From: CAZAKZ01 sp964485695
Lineage (GTDB): Bacteria; Planctomycetota; JAFGQW01
Assembly (NCBI GenBank): GCA_964485695.1
Contig: CAZAKZ010000159.1
Span: forward strand, 1-11,643
Direction: 5' to 3'
Length of the DNA: 11,643 bases
In this document: positions 1-6,959 of the stretch, one piece after another
How the letters are laid out: every line of letters starts with the position of its first letter
How positions within the stretch are numbered: the first letter of the stretch is position 1
Position numbers and translations under genes: made by a program
Notes under the pieces: model-generated
Seen by the model: the letters and a program-made list of their open reading frames with translations, nothing else
Database searches by the model: none
What the model was told of the DNA's origin: nothing

Positions 1-8
1 TAATTATT

Positions 9-60
9 CTCACGGCCAGTTTTTAGCTCAAATCGATTTGAGCTAAAAAAACAGTGTGAG
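9..60. repeat. Palindromic AT-rich leader element
   Basis: Positions 20-49 form a perfect 30-bp palindrome (TTTTTAGCTCAAATC and its reverse complement) centred between 34 and 35. An outer inverted pair, CTCAC at 9-13 and GTGAG at 56-60, brackets it. T-runs lie on the left and A-runs on the right. This is the opposite of a rho-independent terminator, which needs a T-run after the stem, and it holds for both strands. The element sits about 45 bp before the LKR-like start codon, so an operator role or a REP-like repeat is more likely than termination. The right half, read in reverse, resembles the repeat at 2755-2852, as set out in the findings. Confidence 0.6.
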
Positions 61-93
61 GAGGCCGCGAGAGTTCATCCACAGGCTGTGAAC

Positions 94-100
94 AGAGGAA
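94..100 (+). promoter_or_regulatory. Ribosome binding site deciding the LKR-like start
   Basis: AGAGGAA lies 5 nt before the ATG at 106. It also lies downstream of the in-frame GTG at 88, which has no comparable site. This selects ATG 106 as the start. Confidence 0.7.
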
Positions 101-105
101 TACCC

Positions 106-1395
106 ATGCCCACCCCCCGGTTCGGCATTCGCCGCGAGGACAAGAGCCGCTGGGAACGCCGGGTTCCCCTCACCCCCGGCCACGTGCGCACCCTGAAGGA
201 AGACCACGGCGTCACGTGCGTGGTGCAGCCCTCCGAGATCCGGATCTTCCCCGATGACGCCTACCGTGAAGCCGGCGCCGAGGTGAAAGAGGACCTGAGC
301 GGCTGCCCCGTGGTGCTGGCCGTGAAGGAGATACCAGTGAACCTGCTTCAGCCCCGGACCACCTACCTCTTCTTCTCCCACACCATCAAGGGGCAGGCCC
401 ACAACATGCCCCTTCTGAAGCGCCTCATGGAGCTCAAGTGCCAGCTCATCGACTACGAGCGCATCGAGGACTCCAGGGGCCGGCGCCTGGTGTTCTTCGG
501 CCGCTACGCGGGCCTGGCCGGCATGATCGACACATTGTGGATGCTCGGGCAGAAGCTGATGCAGGAGGGCCACACCACCCCGCTTCAGTCCATCCAGCCC
601 GCCCACGCCTACGCCGACCTCGACGAGGCCAAGCGCCACATCCGGGAGGCAGGCGAGGCCCTGCGCCTGGATGCCGACCTATCCCCCCTGGTAGTGGGAT
701 TCGCCGGATACGGTAACGTTTCCCTGGGCGCCCAGGAAATCTTCGACCTCCTGCCGCACGAAACTGTGGAGCCGGATGACCTGGTGGCCCTGGCCGGCGA
801 CCGTCTCTTCAAGGTGGTGTTCAAGGAGGAGCACCTCGTGGAGCCGATCCGGGACGGCGACACCTTCCAACTCCAGGACTACTACGCACATCCGGAACGA
901 TACCGGCCCGTGTTCGCCCGGCACCTCCCCCACCTCTCTGTCCTGGTGAACTGCATCTACTGGGAGCCGAAGTATCCCCGCCTGGTCACGCGGGAAGACC
1001 TGAGGACCCTGTTCGAGGGGACATCGAAGCCCCGGTTCCGCGCCATCGGCGACATCACCTGCGACGTGGACGGCTCCATCGAGTGCACGGTGAAGGCCAC
1101 GGGCCAGGACGATCCAGTCTACACCTGCGATCCCGAAGCCGACACCTTCACGGACGGCATCCAGGCCGGGGGCGTCTCCATCCTGGCCGTGGACAACCTG
1201 CCCTGCGAGCTGCCCCTGGATGCGTCCCGCGCCTTCGGGGACATGCTCATGCCCTTCCTGCCGGCCCTGGCCGGGGCCGACATGGAAATGGACATCTCCA
1301 CCGTCCCCATCCCCGATGCCTTGAAGAAGGCCACGGTGGTCCACCACGGGAGGCTCACCGAGGCCTACAGCTACCTCGAAGAGCACGTCCGGTGA
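106..1395 (+). CDS. Stand-alone lysine-ketoglutarate reductase (LKR)-like dehydrogenase
   Basis: This 429-aa protein aligns, from memory, along the N-terminal half of eukaryotic aminoadipic semialdehyde synthase (LKR/SDH), the part that condenses lysine and 2-oxoglutarate to saccharopine using NAD(P)H. Matching stretches are GIRREDKSRWERR (7-19), FFSHTIKGQ (89-97), the dinucleotide-binding glycine region GFAGYGNVSLGAQ (198-210), GDITCDVDGSIE (315-326) and DNLPCELPLDAS followed by FGDML (363-381). There is no signal peptide, so it should be cytosolic. The saccharopine dehydrogenase half present in animals and plants is absent and no separate copy is visible here. ATG 106 is preferred over GTG 88 because AGAGGAA sits between them. 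The stop overlaps the start of the next gene, so the two are probably translationally coupled. The fold and family are fairly sure, but the substrate is not: bacterial relatives may act on another amino acid and keto acid pair. Confidence 0.8.
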   Translation: MPTPRFGIRREDKSRWERRVPLTPGHVRTLKEDHGVTCVVQPSEIRIFPDDAYREAGAEVKEDLSGCPVVLAVKEIPVNLLQPRTTYLFFSHTIKGQAHNMPLLKRLMELKCQLIDYERIEDSRGRRLVFFGRYAGLAGMIDTLWMLGQKLMQEGHTTPLQSIQPAHAYADLDEAKRHIREAGEALRLDADLSPLVVGFAGYGNVSLGAQEIFDLLPHETVEPDDLVALAGDRLFKVVFKEEHLVEPIRDGDTFQLQDYYAHPERYRPVFARHLPHLSVLVNCIYWEPKYPRLVTREDLRTLFEGTSKPRFRAIGDITCDVDGSIECTVKATGQDDPVYTCDPEADTFTDGIQAGGVSILAVDNLPCELPLDASRAFGDMLMPFLPALAGADMEMDISTVPIPDALKKATVVHHGRLTEAYSYLEEHVR

Positions 1396-2708
1396 AGCGC
1401 CTGGTCATTCCCCTCTTCCTGGCCTTGCTCATTGCCGGCGCCTCCACTCGGGCCGGCGCTGAGGATCACCTCGAGAAAGGGGCTATGGAGGCCCTGAAGT
1501 GGATCCGGTCCACGGCCGTGAAGACCGATTCGGGCCTGGCCTGGCCCGCGGTGCCCGGGACTGGGAGGCGCCTGGATCCCTATCTCTACCACGGTTCGGC
1601 CGGCGTGGTGCTCTTTCTCCTCGAGGCGTATCGCACCACCCGGGACAAGGCCTGCCTCCAGGAGGCCAGTGCCAGCGCCGACCACCTCATCTCGGTGCTC
1701 GACCACGATTCCGGACTGCCCTGCGGCCTCTACAACGGCATGGCGGGCCTCGGCTTCGTCCTCGGAGAGGTATTCGAAGCCACCGGAAAGGAAAAGTACC
1801 GGAAGCACGCCCTGGAAGTGGTCCGCCGGCTCCGGAAACGGGCCCGAAAAGAGGGCAGCGGCGTGGAGTGGAACGACACCACCGACATCATCCGGGGGGG
1901 CGCGGGCATCGGTCTCTACCTGCTCCACGCCTCAAAGGCCCTGGACTACCCGCCCGCCCGGGCCCTGGCCGAGAAGGCGGGCAAGCGCCTGGTGGACCTG
2001 GGGAAACCGGTGGAGGACGGATTGATGTGGTTCATGCAGCCGACCTACCGCCGTACCATGCCCAACTTTTCCCACGGCACCGCCGGGGTGGCCTACTTCC
2101 TGGCCACACTCCACCAGGCCACGAAGGACAAGGCGTTCCTCGATGCTGCCCTGAAAGGGGCGGCCTACCTGGAGTCCATCGCCAAAAAGACCGAGGAGGG
2201 CACCCTGATCTTCCACCACGAACCCGGCGGCAAGGACCTCTTCTACCTGGGCTGGTGCCACGGGCCGCCGGGGACGGCGCGCCTCTACTATCGCCTCCAC
2301 CGGATCACCGGGGATAAGAAGTGGCGGGTGGCCATGGAGAAATCCGCCGCCGCCATCCTGAGCAGCGGCATTCCGGAGAAACAGACCCCGGGCTTCTGGA
2401 ACAACGCGGGTGTCTGCTGCGGCTCCGCGGGCGTGGCCGAGTTCTTCCTGGCCCTGCATCGCATCACCGGGGAGAAGCGCTACCTGACCTTTGCCCGGCG
2501 CGTGACCCGCCACCTCCTCGGCGCCTCCACCCTGACGGACGGAGCGCGGAAGTGGATCCAGGCCGAGCACCGCGTCCGGCCGGACCTCCTCCAGGCCCAG
2601 ACCGGGTACATGCAGGGGGCGGCCGGCATCGGCCTGTGGCTGCTGCGCCTGAACGCGTTCCTGAAGAGGAAGACCTTCCACCTCACCCTGCCGGACTCCC
2701 CATATTGA
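1392..2708 (+). CDS. Secreted LanC-like (lanthionine synthetase C-like) protein
   Basis: The 438-aa product has seven GxxG-type motifs at about 50-65 residue spacing (HGSAG 67, NGMAG 115, RGGAG 168, HGTAG 228, HGPPG 290, CGSAG 343, QGAAG 408). This is the signature of the LanC alpha/alpha toroid. Zinc ligands are predicted at C289 (WCHG) and C342-C343 (VCCG). NisC and LanCL1 have Cys-His at the second site, while some LanM cyclases such as ProcM use Cys-Cys. H228 and D165 occupy the positions of the NisC His and Asp active-site residues. Residues 1-23 look like a type I signal peptide (KR, then a hydrophobic core, then AGA), so export is predicted, which is unusual for LanC. The GTG start at 1392 overlaps the LKR-like stop (GTGA). 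An internal ATG at 1485 with a GGGG stretch upstream would give a cytosolic form, but the coherent signal peptide favours GTG. No precursor peptide or dehydratase gene is visible, so lanthipeptide synthesis is not implied. Confidence 0.82.
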   Translation: MKRLVIPLFLALLIAGASTRAGAEDHLEKGAMEALKWIRSTAVKTDSGLAWPAVPGTGRRLDPYLYHGSAGVVLFLLEAYRTTRDKACLQEASASADHLISVLDHDSGLPCGLYNGMAGLGFVLGEVFEATGKEKYRKHALEVVRRLRKRARKEGSGVEWNDTTDIIRGGAGIGLYLLHASKALDYPPARALAEKAGKRLVDLGKPVEDGLMWFMQPTYRRTMPNFSHGTAGVAYFLATLHQATKDKAFLDAALKGAAYLESIAKKTEEGTLIFHHEPGGKDLFYLGWCHGPPGTARLYYRLHRITGDKKWRVAMEKSAAAILSSGIPEKQTPGFWNNAGVCCGSAGVAEFFLALHRITGEKRYLTFARRVTRHLLGASTLTDGARKWIQAEHRVRPDLLQAQTGYMQGAAGIGLWLLRLNAFLKRKTFHLTLPDSPY

Positions 2709-2717
2709 CCCGCCCCG

Positions 2718-2852
2718 CCCACGTCTGATTTTCGGCCAGGCCGCAAACCGGCCGCCCACGCCTGTTTTTTGGCCAGAAATGGGCCGTACCAAGACCGTGG
2801 AGCACCCCACAGCCCTGTAATGGCCCGTTTTGGGCCAAAAAACAGGCGTGGG
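2718..2852. repeat. Intergenic inverted repeat with a third degenerate copy
   Basis: A perfect 20-bp inverted pair, CCCACGCCTGTTTTTTGGCC at 2755-2774 and its reverse complement at 2833-2852, continues imperfectly to about 2785 and 2822, giving a roughly 31-bp stem around a 36-nt loop. A degenerate direct copy of the left arm lies at 2718-2740 and matches 19 of 23 bases. The element fills the gap between two convergent genes (stops at 2708 and 2863). It could reduce read-through between them, but the loop is long and the T-run lies inside the stem, so a REP-like or MITE-like repeat fits better than a standard terminator. Confidence 0.75.
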
Positions 2853-2862
2853 GACCAGGGGA

Positions 2863-4608
2863 TCAGGGATTCTTCACCTGCACGTCCAGCGTCTTCACGG
2901 TCTGGTTGCCGGCCACGTCCCGGAGGGTCACCCGGATGCGGTAGAGGCCGTCCGGGTAGAGGCGCATGCCGTGGCCGTCCCGGGCGCCCGTGGCCCAGTG
3001 GTCGGCGCTGTTCAGGGCCGTGCCGTTGCTGTTGGTCAGCACGTAGTAGAAGGACCGGGCGTTGTAGTTCCCCTGGGTGGTGTAGGTCTGACTGTCGTGC
3101 TGGATCCGGTTCTGATAGGCGTCCCAGACGTGGGCGTTTATGTTGCCGCCGCCCGGCAGGTGGTCGAAGCGCCAGTAAAGGGTGTCGCGGACGTTGTGGG
3201 CCTCGGCGGCCGAGACCTCGATGACCTCGAACCACATCTCGTAGATGCCGAGGTGGTAGGGGTCGGGCAGGATGCGGTCGTCGGCCTTGATCACGATGTC
3301 CACGTCTCCGGAGATGGTGACCTTCTGCTGGCCCGTGCGGTTTAAGGCGACCTCTCCTCCCTGGGGAATGACGTAGATACCGTGGGCCTCCGGCGGTGTG
3401 GTGTCCTTCAGCTTCAGCAGGAGATTCAGGCCGTTCAGGTAGCGCTTGTCCGGATCCTTCACGTTCAGGTGGATGTGGTGGAAGTAGGGGCCGTAGTGGC
3501 TCTTCGTGGGCCACTTGACGTTCTTGCCGATGAGGGTGCCGGCGGCAATGGGAGTCTTGTTGCTGTAGGCGTCCTTCACCGCCTGCGGCACCGTGGTCTC
3601 GTCCACGTGGTGGTATTCCCACAGGAATCCGTCGCTGTCGGTGATGGCCACCTCGTAGTAGAGCGGGCTGCTCCGATACCGGCCCATGTTGGTGACCAGG
3701 CCGCCGGCCGAGGCGTACACGGGCGTGCCGCCCGGCTCCATGATGTCGATGCCGTGGTGGAAGTAGGCGCTGGAGGGTCTGCTGCTGTAGTTCTGATAGC
3801 TGTGGTGGGCGTGGCCCACGGTGTGGGGCTGGTTGGTGGGCGCAAAGAACCAGGGGTGGCGGGCGGCGGCGTCGAAGACGATGAACGTCACCGAGGCCTT
3901 GCCCAGGTTCCGGGCATGGTCCTCCACCTCCGCTGATAGACTGTGACGGCCGTTTCCAAGGGGAGCGGACGCGGGCACCTGGTAGACGGCGGATCCGGAT
4001 CCCACGCTACACTTCGCGGTCACGTTCTTGTTGTCGAGGAGGACCTTCAGGGTGGCGGTGTTCACGCCGGAGCCCGGCCCGTCGGTGTAGTGCACCGTGA
4101 TGCGCGGCGCCTTCGTGCGGACAAAGGCGTTCTGAACGGGCTCGAAGGTGAGGACGGGCGGCGTGATGTCTGCCAGGGGGAATCCGGGGAGCCACACACC
4201 GGCGCGGCTCAACCGCTCTCGTTCGGAGATGACGGTGAACCGCGTCCAGGCCTCGTGTATGAATCCCGTCCGGTTCCGCACCCTGAACCGGAGCCGGTGC
4301 TCGCCCAGGGCCAGGGCCAGGGCCGCCCGGACCTCCACACCCCGGAACCGCGGGTTGAGGACCTGCGGCCTTACGGCGATGCAGTGCCAAAGTGCCGCGG
4401 TGACATCCCATCCGTCCAGGTCCAGACGTGCAGTCTCCAGGTCCAGAAAGCCGACGTCCATGGGAATCAGAAGGCGGACGGACACCGGGCTCGTCACCAG
4501 GTCGCCGACCCCGGGTGCCAGGGTGACGGGGATCTCCTCCAGGTCGTGCTGAGCGGAAACACCTGTCGCGACAAGAAGGATGCATACGGCGGGGAGGGTG
4601 ATTTTCAT
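2863..4608 (-). CDS. Secreted M23 family metallopeptidase-like protein
   Basis: This is a 581-aa protein with a signal peptide (residues 1-19, ending VSA before QHD). Residues about 25-245 are beta-rich and Ig-like, including a segment starting DITPPVLTFEP that resembles bacterial Ig-like linkers. The M23 (LytM) zinc-site motifs follow: HHGID gives the H284-x3-D288 pair, WEYHH (330-334) supplies the usual third histidine region, and HHIH gives the H378-x-H380 pair. All expected catalytic positions are therefore present, suggesting an active peptidoglycan endopeptidase or similar enzyme in the envelope. Residues 405-581 form another beta-rich tail ending DVAGNQTVKTLDVQV, typical of Ig-like repeats. 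GGAGA at 4617-4621, 8 nt before the ATG, supports the start. The gene stands alone on its strand and converges on the LanC-like gene. The cleaved substrate is unknown, and a few M23 relatives act on proteins rather than peptidoglycan. Confidence 0.82.
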   Translation of the reverse strand: MKITLPAVCILLVATGVSAQHDLEEIPVTLAPGVGDLVTSPVSVRLLIPMDVGFLDLETARLDLDGWDVTAALWHCIAVRPQVLNPRFRGVEVRAALALALGEHRLRFRVRNRTGFIHEAWTRFTVISERERLSRAGVWLPGFPLADITPPVLTFEPVQNAFVRTKAPRITVHYTDGPGSGVNTATLKVLLDNKNVTAKCSVGSGSAVYQVPASAPLGNGRHSLSAEVEDHARNLGKASVTFIVFDAAARHPWFFAPTNQPHTVGHAHHSYQNYSSRPSSAYFHHGIDIMEPGGTPVYASAGGLVTNMGRYRSSPLYYEVAITDSDGFLWEYHHVDETTVPQAVKDAYSNKTPIAAGTLIGKNVKWPTKSHYGPYFHHIHLNVKDPDKRYLNGLNLLLKLKDTTPPEAHGIYVIPQGGEVALNRTGQQKVTISGDVDIVIKADDRILPDPYHLGIYEMWFEVIEVSAAEAHNVRDTLYWRFDHLPGGGNINAHVWDAYQNRIQHDSQTYTTQGNYNARSFYYVLTNSNGTALNSADHWATGARDGHGMRLYPDGLYRIRVTLRDVAGNQTVKTLDVQVKNP

Positions 4609-4645
4609 GGGGCCGGTCTCCAGTTCACTGCCGGGGCTCCCCTAC

Positions 4646-4675
4646 AACATACTCGTTTTCCCCCCTGGAAGTAAA
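4646..4675 (-). promoter_or_regulatory. Candidate sigma70 promoter for the M23 gene
   Basis: On the minus strand TTTACT (4675-4670, four of six matches to the -35 consensus) is followed by 18 nt and TATGTT (4651-4646, four of six to the -10). The transcript would start about 30 nt before the ATG at 4608. The -35 overlaps the T-run of the upstream operon's terminator. Both boxes are weak matches. Confidence 0.3.
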
Positions 4676-4710
4676 GACAGGGGCCGGTGATTCGCTCACC
4701 GGCCCCTGTC
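4671..4710 (-). terminator. Rho-independent terminator of the sigma/vWA operon
   Basis: Positions 4676-4690 and 4696-4710 form a perfect, GC-rich 15-bp stem with a 5-nt loop. On the minus strand the stem is followed by TTTACTT, a short T-rich tail. It starts 23 nt after the stop of the vWA gene (4734), the expected place for that operon's terminator. The tail is short, so termination may be partial and some read-through into the M23 gene is possible. Confidence 0.8.
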
Positions 4711-4733
4711 ATACAATCCGAAAGGACCCGATT

Positions 4734-6947
4734 CTACCGCTTGAGGCCCTTCGCCTTCTGCACCAGCTCCAGGAACTCGGCCCGGTGGCCGTTCGTATCC
4801 TGGCCCTTGCCCTCCTCGGCCAGCTCCAGCACCTGGGCGCAGGTGGCGATGCCCTTGTACTTCGAGTCGCGGAGGATCATGGCGAAGGCGGCCACGGAGG
4901 CGGCGAACTTGAAGTCCCGCGAGGCCTGGGTGTAGGTCAGGCCGTGATCCGTGACGGGCACCTCCATCTCGAGTCCGACCTTGCCCTCGGGCTTCTTGTA
5001 GCGGAGCCACAGGGTGAGGACCTCGTTGCTGGCGGCGGCGGGCTTCAGGACGTTCCGGGCCTGGTATTTCATGGCCTTCACGCCCGGCGCCTCGACGCGC
5101 TGCCCCGCGGGGATGATCTCGTAGAGGGCCGTCACGGTGTGACCCGAGCCGATCTCGCCCGCGTCCTTGGTGTCGTCCCGGAAGTCCTGGTGGGCCAGGA
5201 TGCGGTTCTCGTACCCCAGCAGCCGGAAGGCCTCGACCTGCCGGGGATTGAACTCGATCTGGATCTTCACGTCCTTGGCGATGGCGATGAGGGTGCCGGC
5301 CATCTGGTCCACCAGCACCTTCTTCGCCTCGCGCTGGGTGTCGATGTAGGCGTAGTTGCCGTTGCCCTTGTCGGCCAGCTTCTCGAGGCGGGCGTCCTTG
5401 TAGTTGCCCATGCCAAAGCCGAGCACCGAGAGGAAGACGCCCGTCTTGGCCTTGGCCTCGACGAGGCGAACCAGCTCGGAGTTGTTGGTGACGCCGACGT
5501 TGAAATCGCCGTCGGTGCACAGGATCACCCGGTTCACGCCGCCCTTGATGAAGTTCTTCACGGCCACGTCGTAGGCCAGCTTGATGCCGGCCCCGCCGTT
5601 GGTGGAGCCGCCCGCATTGAGGTTGTCGATGGCGTGGTGGATGGCTCCGGTCTCGTTGCACGGCGTGGAGGGCAGCACCAGGCCCGAAGCGCCGGCGTAG
5701 ACCGCGATGGCCACCCGGTCGCGGCCGGAGAGCTGCTCCAGCAGCATCTTCATGGACCGGCGCACCAGCGGCAGCTTGTTGGCCGGCTGCATGGATCCCG
5801 AGACGTCCAGGAGGAAGACCAGGTTCGAGGCCGGCCTCTCGGACAGCGGCACCTCCCGGCCCTTCAGGCCCACCCGCACCAGGCGGTGGGCGGGATTCCA
5901 GGGGCACCCCGCCACCTCCACGTGGGCCGAGAAGGGATGCTCGTCGATGGGGTCGGCGTAGTTGTAGGTGAAGTAGTTGACGAACTCCTCGATGCGCACC
6001 GCGCCGCGGGGCGGCAGCTGCTTCTGGTTCAGGAAGCGCCGGGCATTGGAATAGGAGGCCGTGTCCACGTCGATGGAGAAGGTGGACAGGGCGTCCTGGG
6101 TGACCCGGGTGAAGGGATTCTCCACGATGCGATCGTAGGCCTCGGTGTTGTGGATCGAGTTATCCCATCCGCCGGTGGGGGGACGCTTCCTGTCGCCCTC
6201 GCGCTCCACGTTCGCATCGATGTCGAGGAGTTCGGATTTGTTGTTCTTCGAGAAGCTCGGTAAAAACCCGGGTGCGGGTGCGGGATGTTTCCCCTTCACG
6301 CTCAGCGAATACGCCCTGAGCGCTGCCACGGCGTGCCCGGATTTCTTCTCGGCCACTCTGTCGAAGACGTTCTCCCGCCGGGCCCGGATGTCCCCGTCCT
6401 TGCCGTTGCTGTAGATACGGCCTCTGGGAGCGGAAGCAGAAGGCGTGACCTCGCCGGACGGGCCATTCGCAGGACTGGGCGCGTCTAGTTGCACCATTTT
6501 TCCCGCCCTCAGGTTCCTAATGTTGGTGCCTGCCTTCAGGCGCGCCACGTCCCGGGCCCCGGGCGCGGCCTTTTCGGACCCGAACTCCTTATGTCCTCCC
6601 TTCAGGGCCGTGAACACGGCGGCTCCCATCAGGAGGCAGAGGCACGCGGCCACGGCCAGCTTCCACAGAATGGGCGGCCTGCGGGATCGTCCCTGCGTCG
6701 GGTTATTGTCCTGGACGCTGTCCTGGATGGCCCGCCTCCGGGTCTCGTCCAGGGCCGGGCCGGCTTCCCGGGCGAATTCCGTGTGGAGCATATCGGCCGT
6801 GGCGCGGATCTCCTCCACGGTCTGCCGGGCGGCGGGATCGTTCTTCAGGAGCTCTTCCACGGCGTCGCGGTCGGCGCCCTCCAGTTCATTCAGGGCGTAG
6901 GCGGTCAGCCTTGGGTCATCCATGGGGTGGTCTTGGTTCATCTTCAT
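4734..6947 (-). CDS. Anti-sigma-like/vWA fusion membrane protein (YfbK-type)
   Basis: The product has 737 aa. Residues 10-58 (PRLTAYALNELEG and following) resemble the N-terminus of anti-sigma factors and contain no Cys/His zinc motif. One membrane helix spans about 92-115. A low-complexity linker leads to the YfbK N-terminal domain (about 270-345), then a vWA domain with an intact MIDAS metal site (DVSGS at 381-385, T449, D479), and a YfbK-type C-terminal region to about 730. The topology implied is a cytosolic sigma-binding end and an extracytoplasmic metal-dependent ligand-binding end. ATG 6947 is chosen because AAGGAG (6954-6959) lies 6 nt upstream; the open frame runs further upstream through the sigma gene and is not real there. 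The gene follows the sigma factor by 11 nt, and a strong hairpin lies downstream. Regulation of the neighbouring sigma factor is inferred from position and domain layout. The vWA ligand is unknown. Confidence 0.85.
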   Translation of the reverse strand: MKMNQDHPMDDPRLTAYALNELEGADRDAVEELLKNDPAARQTVEEIRATADMLHTEFAREAGPALDETRRRAIQDSVQDNNPTQGRSRRPPILWKLAVAACLCLLMGAAVFTALKGGHKEFGSEKAAPGARDVARLKAGTNIRNLRAGKMVQLDAPSPANGPSGEVTPSASAPRGRIYSNGKDGDIRARRENVFDRVAEKKSGHAVAALRAYSLSVKGKHPAPAPGFLPSFSKNNKSELLDIDANVEREGDRKRPPTGGWDNSIHNTEAYDRIVENPFTRVTQDALSTFSIDVDTASYSNARRFLNQKQLPPRGAVRIEEFVNYFTYNYADPIDEHPFSAHVEVAGCPWNPAHRLVRVGLKGREVPLSERPASNLVFLLDVSGSMQPANKLPLVRRSMKMLLEQLSGRDRVAIAVYAGASGLVLPSTPCNETGAIHHAIDNLNAGGSTNGGAGIKLAYDVAVKNFIKGGVNRVILCTDGDFNVGVTNNSELVRLVEAKAKTGVFLSVLGFGMGNYKDARLEKLADKGNGNYAYIDTQREAKKVLVDQMAGTLIAIAKDVKIQIEFNPRQVEAFRLLGYENRILAHQDFRDDTKDAGEIGSGHTVTALYEIIPAGQRVEAPGVKAMKYQARNVLKPAAASNEVLTLWLRYKKPEGKVGLEMEVPVTDHGLTYTQASRDFKFAASVAAFAMILRDSKYKGIATCAQVLELAEEGKGQDTNGHRAEFLELVQKAKGLKR

Positions 6948-6953
6948 GATTCT

Positions 6954-6959
6954 CTCCTT
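6954..6959 (-). promoter_or_regulatory. Ribosome binding site of the vWA gene
   Basis: AAGGAG on the minus strand, 6 nt before ATG 6947, overlaps the stop codon of the sigma factor gene. It fixes the start within a much longer open frame. Confidence 0.8.

Noticed and set aside
20..49. Palindrome as a rho-independent terminator
   Set aside because: The A-run follows and the T-run precedes the stem on both strands, so no U-tract would follow the hairpin.
1083..1391. N-terminal extension of the LanC-like open frame
   Set aside because: This part lies within the LKR-like gene in another frame and is His/Arg/Gly-rich; the signal peptide starts at GTG 1392.
1392..2708. Lanthipeptide biosynthetic cluster
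   Set aside because: No precursor peptide, LanB/LanM dehydratase, transporter or protease is visible next to the LanC-like gene, and the protein appears to be exported.
2480..3622. Minus-strand open frame of 380 codons spanning the intergenic repeat
   Set aside because: It overlaps the M23 gene in another frame and the LanC-like gene antisense; its composition is Arg/Pro/Gly-rich with no recognisable domain.
4785..6263. Long plus-strand open frame of 492 codons opposite the vWA gene
   Set aside because: It lies antisense to a well-recognised protein, has Gly/Val/His/Leu-rich composition typical of high-GC shadow frames, and shows no motif.
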